From Ichthyophonus hoferi (lineage: Eukaryota > Opisthokonta > Ichthyosporea > Ichthyophonida > Ichthyophonidae), in the NCBI GenBank assembly GCA_002751075.1, contig NAOQ01000296.1, positions 79,696-91,673 on the forward strand: a stretch of 11,978 nucleotides of DNA, read 5' to 3'. Numbering within the stretch: position 1 is the stretch's first letter; each line of letters opens with the position of its first letter. Shown here in pieces: positions 1 to 9,700 of the stretch. The translations under genes and the position numbers were made by a program. Below the pieces are notes generated by a model, which saw nothing but the letters and a program-made list of their open reading frames with translations, searched no databases and had not been told where the DNA came from.

Positions 1-682
1 TAGATTATACTATGATCTGAAGTCTTGGTTGTAAATCTAAAAGCCAATGCCAGCTATCTACTATAATCTCGGTATTATCTTATAATCTTGATTGGCTACA
101 GATGGACGGATAAATAGATAGAGAAAAATACATAGATACATAAGTAGATAAATAGGTAGATAAACAGAACCTGGTGGCTCGTGTAAGAACAAAGAATCAA
201 CAGAACCACACGCAATTCATATATAACCTATCTACTATTCAAAATACAATCAAAATACAATCTATCATTGACTATAACTATGGTAATTTGGGGGGAGGTT
301 GCTTTACTTGATGAGTTGGTAATTGTTAGTATCACTAAATGGCGTAGTATTAAGTAAAAAAAAAAAAAAGAGTATTGTGTGTTTACTTATATAGGTAATT
401 GCCACTGCTAGATAGATATGTGTTAGCATTTGTGGACAGGTGCCTATATAAATATATTTTACATATTAATTAATCTTCGTGTATATATATGGCTATGTTC
501 GCTCATACATCATTGCCTTGGTTTCCCCTTTTGTCCTAGCTTTCTCTCCTCTAATTTACGCCCATATAGATATTTTTTTAAATATATGTATGTACATCAG
601 TTCTATATATATACATATCCATGTAATCTATCTGCGCTATATATAAACATGCCATGATTGGGTAAGTGTAGATGCACCCTAC
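1..682 (-). other. Intron 3' of exon R, no exon found
   Basis: AT-rich intron sequence. It holds a GATA/GTAGATA-like run at about 101-168, a 14-base A run at 356-369 and TA-rich stretches at 560-640. I looked for the next gp210 exon on the minus strand and found none with matching phase and family similarity. The open frame on the plus strand near 430-657 has no recognisable protein. Confidence 0.6.
101..168. repeat. Imperfect GATA-type tetranucleotide repeat
   Basis: Degenerate copies of GATA/TAGATA on the plus strand (ATAGATA, GTAGATAAATAGGTAGATAAA). Ordinary intronic microsatellite. Confidence 0.65.
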
Positions 683-767
683 CGTTGATTGAATACTAGT
701 ACCGGGGATGGACACTGTAAGCAGCTTGGCGCCCACTGAGGCATTCTTCCTCACCGTGACGTGGCGA
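683..767 (-). CDS. NUP210: NUP210 exon R (probable; last visible exon)
   Basis: One base plus 28 codons: RHVTVRKNASVGAKLLTV then SIPGTSIQST. It fits human [21 protein letters not shown], a strand, a Gly turn and a strand closing an Ig-like repeat, but similarity is modest. Support comes from phase 2 agreement with exon Q, a good acceptor (catacag|T), a higher GC content and an NAS sequon. The donor is ACG|gtaggg; an earlier GT (CCCG|gtacta) is possible. The next exon, which should carry the human EDVRVSPEEVTIYNHP block, was not found below it. Confidence 0.72.
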
Positions 768-3700
768 CTGTATGCGTAATATTAGCGTCATACAGATAAT
801 TATACGGTCTAGTATAACTACATATATAACATAGATCAAAATAGGTATACCATAATTAGTTGTTTAATTAATGGCTAGGTTATTAATTAATGTGTATATG
901 GCATACTAATGTGCTGTCTACGACACGGCCCACACAAGCGATTCAATAGTGGAGACCCAACAAACCTCAGTATTCATAATCGCAATTAATTAATTAATTA
1001 ACGATTAAGTTGTTAATTAATCTATATATAGTATGACAGGGTCCCATACGTGATTCTGTAGTGGGATCTAATAACGATCCTTTTTTTTTAGCCTCTATGG
1101 GCAATTATAGGCTGCCATCCAAAATGAATATACATATACATATACACATACATACATATACACATACATATACATATACACATACATATACATATACATA
1201 TACTATACTACTATACTATAATAGCCACAATATTGTATGTTGTACCATAGTAATATGCAAACACTTATCCTTATATTCACTCCTCCATCTACCATCCTAC
1301 TCACATATTGATATTTCCTCCAAATAAAATCACATCATATAAACACCATTACCGCGTTACAATCTGCACATAAAAACATAATATACAATATAATATAACA
1401 TATAACATAACATAGTATATAATATAATATCCAATATACAATCTCTGATAGGTAAAAGATCATACCTGGTACGATCCCATACAAGATCAGATTGATCTGC
1501 CTGCCAATTAAAATGCACGGTGGAAGCGTTATCAAAGGTACGGCTCTCTCCATTCAACACCACCACACTGTATACGTCATACCCCCACGTGTTATTACGT
1601 AATCAACATAATGTATAGAAGAAAGTGAACAAGAAATAAGAACGAGACCTAATACGCATAGATTGTTTGTTGTATAAAGGTAGGTAAAATTATATATATA
1701 TATAAACAGAGATACAGAGATTTAGATAAACAATGATAGATAAATAGAGACTGGCTGAATAATTGGATAGAACAAAGAATTTAATATTAAAGAGTAACCA
1801 ATCAAATAGAGGCAATAAAATAAGAATAAAGACGGAGAGACATACTCGAGTGCAACGACATCACCAGCAATGGTAAATATTCCCTTTCCTTGACAGGTCG
1901 CGGGCAGGTCCGCTGTCGACTGTAGGTCGTGGAAAGATACAGTATGAGCAGATATATATATACAGCCGCACTTACAACACCAACATTGAAATCCACTGCG
2001 GCCATTTCCTCTACCTCTCCCTCTCTCTCTCCTTACCTCTCCCTCTCCCTCCCTTAACTATGGCTGTTTATGTGTATAACTCTATATGCCTTCGTTCCCC
2101 TTCGTCTAGACACACACATACATACAATGCATAAAACACAGACATATCAATCCAAGAACAAGAAAGAAGAAATAATCACAATATACCACTACCACCTTTT
2201 GGAAACATACCATACATAAACATACATAAACATACATGAATGCACACACACCACAATACAATATAGAATGACCTTTCTCTGAATGAGCAGTTTCTTGGGG
2301 CTTTCACAATGAACGACAGTCTTGGTGTGGGTATTAACAGTGGCTATGTTGTAATACGTGCTATTGCTACCAACATGAAAGACAATCTCGTGCAATCCTT
2401 CCGCCTCACACTTCACCTCCCATCTATATATAGTAAGACATCCATCAGTGGTCTATTAAAATAAAGCATTAATAGTAAGCTAGTCCATTAGTCCATTAAT
2501 ATAATAACCTAATATGGTAATTACCTTACTACGACTGGAAGGAACAGATATATTAATATACTAAAAAAAAAGAAATTAAAAATCACTAAAAAAAATTAAA
2601 ATAATAATAATAATATGTTAGTAGGTCTTAAGTTACAATATAAATATATCTTTATCGTTGTTAAATTCTTCTAACGCAATGGGAATATACTTTATATTTT
2701 AAAATGTACCCAGATATAAAAACAATAACGGAATCGTGATTATGCAGCTATGGCATATTTAGGTAAGATGGCTTTTAAATATAAAATAGAATGACTTGGC
2801 TTAAGCCGGTTGGTTCCTTAACTTTATATCTTTCTACCCATCTATACATTGGGTAATTTAGTTAGGCATTGCTGGGTGATAAGACCTACATCATGCACAT
2901 ATACATCATAGACAACATGATTATAGTCTAATTAATTGGGGCTAATTTGCTCATTAGTCCATATACGGTATACTATATCTTTTAGTATAAATGTTTTTTT
3001 TTTTTTGAATCTAACTACATTTACAACATATATAAAGCGGTTATTGCCATAATCAGTTAAGAGATTTGGGTAACTAATAGCTTTTATATAATATGTTGTA
3101 TATAAAGTATAAAAGGCCTCTATGTTTATGATTTTACAGTGGTAACTGAACAAAAAACTTTTCCTTTGATTGTGGTTCTTTACTTGCAATTATCGGCTGC
3201 TATATAAGTATGGATGAAATCATAACTAAAACACAATGAAATAATAACTATAATATAGACTTAAATCCACATTAAATCCGTCAAAGCCAATAAAATAACA
3301 AGGTTGTTATATAATACAAGATGGATGAAAGCGAATGAATATGAGTTAAGTACATTACTGTTGGTACCATACTATAATACAATAAACTATAATACAATAA
3401 ACTACAATATAATATACTATAATACAATATACTATAACACAATATACTATAATACAATAAACTATATCATAGTATACTATAATACAATAAACTATAATAT
3501 AGTATACTATAATACAACATACTATAACACAATATACTATAATACAATATACTATAATACAACATATTATAATACAATATACTATAATATAACATATAGT
3601 ATTAATCATACTTGCACCCACACGACATGAAAGGCGTTCATAGTGAGAGATAGAAAGGTGGGGAAAGATAGAGATAAATAAAATTATCAATACAAATGGG

Positions 3701-6700
3701 AAGAAAACAACTCGCACATTCTGAATATATATATAAATAATGAAGGAATAATAAAGAGAAAGAAGTTATATACATATATGATTGGTTGCTAGGGAGGGCT
3801 GTATCTTGGGAGGTATGATGGATCATATTGGATAGCACACGGAGACCAGTACCAAGGCCTGATACCATGTGACTGGAAGGGTTGATAAGCCATGGGAGAG
3901 GGCCACCTATAGGGTGGATGCAATAAAAACATTAAAAAACATTATGTATGTATATATTGGATAACTTGGTAAATTGTGGTTCTGTGTGATCCTCTACTAC
4001 ATCATCAGTGTAAATAATGACAGGATAGGCAACAACATAGGACACATAGCCCCAGTCGGAATTAATTAATTAATTAATTATTGGGAGTACACATCTTAAA
4101 AGAAGATAGGCAATGTAAATGAACGGAAGGGCAGCATTGGGGACATCAACCAATGGCAACCTATACAGTCTATAGGTTGTAATTGGTCCATTGCTCGGAT
4201 CGCATACCTCTGTTCATCTACACTATCCATCCTAGATTAGATTGATATGATTATTCTATTTATTGATTGGCTCAAAGTGATCAACGAGGAAAGATAATTG
4301 CGTAAATGATCCACTCCTATCCACCAGTACGTAGCCTCCTTTATACCAGGTTTATAATGAAGCGTGTAGGGTCAAAGTTTAAATTTAACCAAACACTCTG
4401 ATTCACTATATCAGTTTTAAGTTTTTAAGTGAAAGAAGAGCAAATAAAACATACATACCGTTGACAAGGAACTTGTACGAAGAGCCAATAGCAATCAGTG
4501 GTGTAGCCCGAGTCTCAACGATTGGTGGATAGTAAGCAGCCACGTGTATGGTGGTTTCGACTGTGCGGCTACCAAATCTGAGTAGATTGTCAATGAGATC
4601 AAATGCAATGATTGGATAGCTATGACATGCATGTTGTCTAGTGAAGCAATCAATGATACTTGTCCAATTAAGTGCAAAATATTTGGGCAAAATAGTGAAC
4701 CATACAAACATATATCGCTTCTATCTCCCTCAATTATACACACACCAACACATAAACACACATACAACTGCCCCTGATCTCTAGCCACTAGTCAAACACT
4801 CACGACATGCATGTACCTATAGTGAGCTTTAAGAGTGGCATGACCTTCACCCACTGCCTGTAGCCTCACCGTCATGCAGCCACCACGGACCGGTTCGAGT
4901 CGACCCTTATCTATCACCTCAAACACCCCATTGGCAGGCTCAAGTGTAAAGGTCATTGACAGATCTTGGCAGCTTTCTAGTGGCTCTTCACCGTTGCTAT
5001 TGGTGCTGGCTAAAAAAGAGATAGAGGCAAGGAAGGTTAAGTGATAGTGACGGTGATGATATCGTTACATCTGTACTATACACATAACCACATCGACAGA
5101 CTATCATTCTTTCCTTAATATATATCGATAAGCCAGGAAGGTCTGCGCTCTTTGTGACCAATAGGCGTACATATATATAAGATATCATAGAATGGCTTTA
5201 TTGGCTAGGAGGTTACTTAATTTTTAATCATGTACTCCATTTGGTCAAAGCCAATATAATGGCCTAACTCTGTGCTATATTGGATTTTAATCCCCTTCAA
5301 CACTCCAATCATTCATGTTCTTACAGGTTCATCCAATGTCAAGAGAAAATATTTAGTTTTATCCAATGGTAGTAAGATATGATCTGGATATAATGTATAT
5401 AATGTATCGCACTGTACTTGTGTAAATCAATATATAAGAGAGTTAGAGGGAGAGAAAGGGAAAGAAAAATAAAAAAGACAGAAGATTATAGGAGAATAAC
5501 ACAACAGAGGTACAGAACATAGCAGGATAAGGAGTAGGTCATATACCGCCAAAGGCATCCAGAGGGACAGAGAGCGTATGACCCACTTCGGTCTCTATCT
5601 CATAAGGGCGAAACTGTAGCTTAACAATAGGAACGGCAAAAAGCTGTGCAAGAGAGATAATGCATAAGTACTTGTACTTGGACCTTGAGTTTATTATTAC
5701 TTTTTTACTTCACTATTGCAGTGTGATGGTTATTTAATCAGTGTGTCGAACATAGTAGGTGGCATATAGGTAGCAATGTGCATAAGGAATATGTTATATA
5801 TACTACATGATGTAGTACAAAGATATGGTATATGTGCGCTAGTCTTTGTGATAGAAAGAATGCAAGCAGGCAGTATGTGTGCTGCTAGATACCTTAGAGA
5901 GGGAGGGAAGGAAAGGGGGAAAATGTATAAAGTAAGAAAGGAAGACAGTTGATAAGAGAGAAAGCCATATCTGTGTATATGCATATGTATATATATGTGT
6001 ATGTGTATGTGTATGTGTATTTAATATATGTGGATCTGGATGCACATAAAAGATAACAGACAGACGTCAGACGTTATCATGCTTGAATGAAATGCCAATC
6101 AAACACACACCTCCACTGTATGTACGTTGTAGGGTATCCTTTCATCTACAGCCTTAACGACAACCTTTCCCTCGCCTCCTATGGTAATAGTCGCCATATC
6201 ACCCAATACACTCAGGGTAGCAATGTCCTTCCCAGTCTCAATCGACCATATATAGCTACCACTTCCACCAATCACCTGTAGGGTTGTTGCCACCATACAC
6301 CAATAGAAAGTAAGTAGATATAGAGAGTAGAATCAATGGCGACCCATCTATACGTGTATCTTCTTTTTTCCCTCTCCCTCTCTTAGCCTCTTACTCTTTC
6401 AACCTCAATGCATGAATCAAAAGTATATTATATTACTAACCTATTTCTGTCTTTGTCTACGCAATATAGTCGTCATCAATACTACTTCTACTACTACGAT
6501 TACTATCTCTGCTATCCCTTTTCTCTCTCCATACTCTACACTCATCTACCTCTACCATATATCCTGTCCATTTAAACTATTTGTAATAAGGAAAACCAAC
6601 ATGAACCCCATCACTCCAACAACAGATAATATGCTTTAAATAAAGCGACATTAAGACAACGTCCAAAAATGCTGGCCAAAACCAGATAATAAAAACACAA

Positions 6701-9700
6701 CTTATCAAGAAGTACGTAAGTAAGTAAATAAATATGTATGTATGTATGTATGTATGTATATTTCTCTTTATTTGGAGGTGTAGAACCTACCTGTAGAGGG
6801 AATTCCTGCCGGACGCCCTCGCCTAAGGGTAACCGCTTGCCATAATTTTTACTCTGTGGATTGGATTGGTCAAAATATTTTAATAGGGCGCTTAAATTAT
6901 AATGCTGGCGTAAATGTTAAAGCACGCTGTGTAAATGTATGTGCTGTAAACGTATCAATGCTACCAAGAAGAAAAAGAGAGAGGGACAGATGCATAAAGA
7001 TATAGTTTATATATATATATATATTGGATATATATTATATGTTGTGTACATGCACACAAAAGATAATAATGATAATAGAAATAATATCTACCTTTATTGT
7101 AATGGGTGTAACAACTGTAACTCTTTTCTTCCCTTCGATTGGTTGCCATGTCGTGTCACTCTGTTCAATCAAATATTAGCACGGCATATATGTACCTGTT
7201 CATTAAGAGGACCAATAAAATAAAGGAATGTTGAATGTGTTTAACTAGGAAAAGAAAAAGAACTAAAAAAAACAATGAATACTTCACTACGTTTGTCAAT
7301 AATAGTATTAAGAGAAATAAAGCATTGCTTTCCCCTTTGATTCTGCTACCAAAATCAAATTAATATATTATCCTCCAATGTAAATGTTAATTCGACAAAC
7401 TAATATACTATTTCCTCTATTGAGGGTACGATTAGACACGTTTCAACATCATACACTATATGATATATCTATCTATATATAATTGGTATGGAGTTCACAA
7501 AATTCCTACAAGAAAATCACAACAAGAGAGAGAGAGAAAGGAGGCACCGTTTATATATGTATATGTATGTATGTATATAGACAGACGAGGTGCTATCAAT
7601 GTAAGAGTTAAATAAACAATTACCTCTGTGTTGCCAAAGCGGGCCATTAAGTCTACCGGGCCAGATCTCTTGGGTATAATTACGGTCTGCCAACCACTAT
7701 AATGCATTTTTTCTAGAGAGATTGCATCTTGATCTATAAATAGATCCACGTTGTGAGCCTATTGGTCAGAATGTAGATTAAGGTTAGATAAGACAAATAA
7801 TGATAGATTAATGAAACCCAATATCTTGGTATGTAGGTTTGCCATCGTTGTCATGTGTAAGGAAAGAACTAAATAATTCTCTCCCTCTCTCTTTCTGTGT
7901 CTCTCTTTTCTCTTTATCTCTCTATCTTTCTTTCTTTTTCTTTCTTTTTCTGTCTCCCATCATCTTCCTCCCCCTTTTTCACACACACACACCTCTCTTT
8001 ATCTTTCTTATTCTCACCATATCTATGCACTCATATATTTTTCCTGCCATCTCCCTCCCTTTTGTATAGTAATATATTGTGACATAACTTGTTTCATTAT
8101 CTTGTTTCATCGCACACCCTCTCCCTTTTGTCCTCCCCCACCACCTCTCCCAAAACATACATCAGTAGTAACGTTGTGACCCTTATAGAAGATATCTGTA
8201 TCCAGAACATACTCTGTGCCCTCCAGTAGATACCTGTAGGCACGTACACACCATACCCCTTGATTACTTTACATCTCAGCTATTCCTTAAATGTATTTTA
8301 TACTTTATTAGTTATTAGGTACAGGGTAATAATATTATAAATTATAAATGCAACATTTCAATTGAAATCATCATTAACTATATATAAAATATCGGTTTTC
8401 AATATATATTAAAAAAAGATTACAGCACGTGGTATTCCCGTGTGGTCCCCGGACCATACACGACGCTTACAGTAGAAGAAGCAGGAATAAGATAAGTATA
8501 AAGTAATATATAAAGGTATGGATATGAAATAATAGGAAAAAGAAAGAGAACAAATACAAACTGCTATATCATTCGTGGCCATACTTTTTACCTTTCCTCC
8601 TATCCATTTATCTATCCACTCATGCTCTTTTAATTACTTTAATTAGGCCCTATTAGCCTATTAACATTAACCAATCAAACACCAATTCTAATCCCCACCT
8701 ACCAATCGTTGGTAACCATGGCCAGGTCAGGGTGAGTGAGAGAGGTGTCTTTGGTGTGTAGGCTGAATCTTAGTTCATCTGGGCCTACTATATATACTGT
8801 GCGGCCCTGTCTATTGTCCGTGGCATCTGTTTATAAAAGGACAAGTAGACAAAATGACCATTGATATTTCGTATGCATATATATATGTATTTATGTAGGT
8901 ATAGGATGGATGAAAGGGCAGTGGTTGTGTGCATAAGTGATTATGTTGTGTGGTGATGATAAGGCCTGGGGAGGTATCTATACCTGAATTTCATCCATGT
9001 GCACAAGTTATCCCAATAAATTCCATGGTGTGGCAATCCAACTCAGGAAAACTCTATTTCTTTTGGTATTATATTCTTACAATATAATACAATCTCTTAC
9101 TTTAGTTAATTTTCCCTTTTGCATCTGGAAGTGAAGCTGTAGGTAACCAATAGTCTATGCGTATTTCAATCAGTGACCAAATATGGTTCATAAACAATCC
9201 AATAGTCACCAACAATACCAAAAAGTGGGTTAAAAAAAAAAGAAGAAAAAAAACAAATTAGTAAGTAAAGTGAAACATACACTTATCAGTAATAGAAAAC
9301 GAGCATTCCCCTATATCCTTGGAGGTAAATAGACCACTATTTGCAATAGAGCCTACGTCACAGTTGGATTTCCAGTGGTACTGTTCACTGGGAAGATGAA
9401 CAGCTGAGGGTAGTAAGGGTTTAGTAGATTAGTATGGTTTAGTAGGTAAAAATGTGTAAAGGAAATAAAGGAATAGAATTAAACTAAATAAAAGAAGAAA
9501 ATATTTATTGGTAAAACACAATAAGTGGCTGTTATATAATCAGTCCACTATGTAGAAAGAGAGAAAATAGTTGATACTTTATCTAAATAATCTTCAATGT
9601 ATTGTTTTTACACAGAAACATATTCAGTGAAAGCTGTAGGGCTTATAAGACCAGTCCGTTTACTACCCTTTAATGTATACGTCCCACTTTATATGTAATA

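Larger units (their letters stand above)
768..1465 (-). other. Intron between exons Q and R
   Basis: A 698-base intron. It contains TTAATTAA-rich blocks (866-895, 985-1022), a decayed direct duplication (about 855-1070), a hexamer repeat of ATACAT/ATACAC type (1128-1220) and a TA-rich tract of ATAACAT units (1376-1440). A short candidate microexon at 1038-1055 is discussed in the findings. Confidence 0.7.

Noticed and set aside
356-369. A14 run as the tail of a retroposed sequence
   Set aside because: No target-site duplication or recognisable SINE/LINE body on its 5' side.
509-550. Candidate exon following R on the minus strand (GEKARTKGETKAM)
   Set aside because: Its only open frame needs an incoming phase 2, which neither donor of exon R supplies, and it lacks gp210 similarity.
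905-965. GC-richer patch considered as a missing exon between Q and R
   Set aside because: The acceptor context is poor, frames are short or stopped, and the phase does not fit well; treated instead as a copy of the decayed duplication.
3304-3717. Open frames of 108 (plus) and 120 (minus) codons as possible genes
   Set aside because: They consist of the 15-base satellite translated into pentapeptide repeats, and the region lies inside an intron whose flanking exons join exactly.
6296-6296. ATG at the top of the exon J open frame as a translation start
   Set aside because: It lies upstream of a good acceptor, and exons I and J join in frame with the family spacing, so the ATG is intronic.
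7839-8082. Two overlapping plus-strand frames rich in Ser, Leu and Phe
   Set aside because: They follow from a long CT tract; no motif, and they lie in an intron of the opposite-strand gene.
8275-8372. Possible intronic C/D box snoRNA on the minus strand (ATGATGA ... CTGA)
   Set aside because: No terminal stem pairs next to the boxes, and no convincing internal D' or C' boxes; two short motifs in AT-rich DNA are expected by chance.
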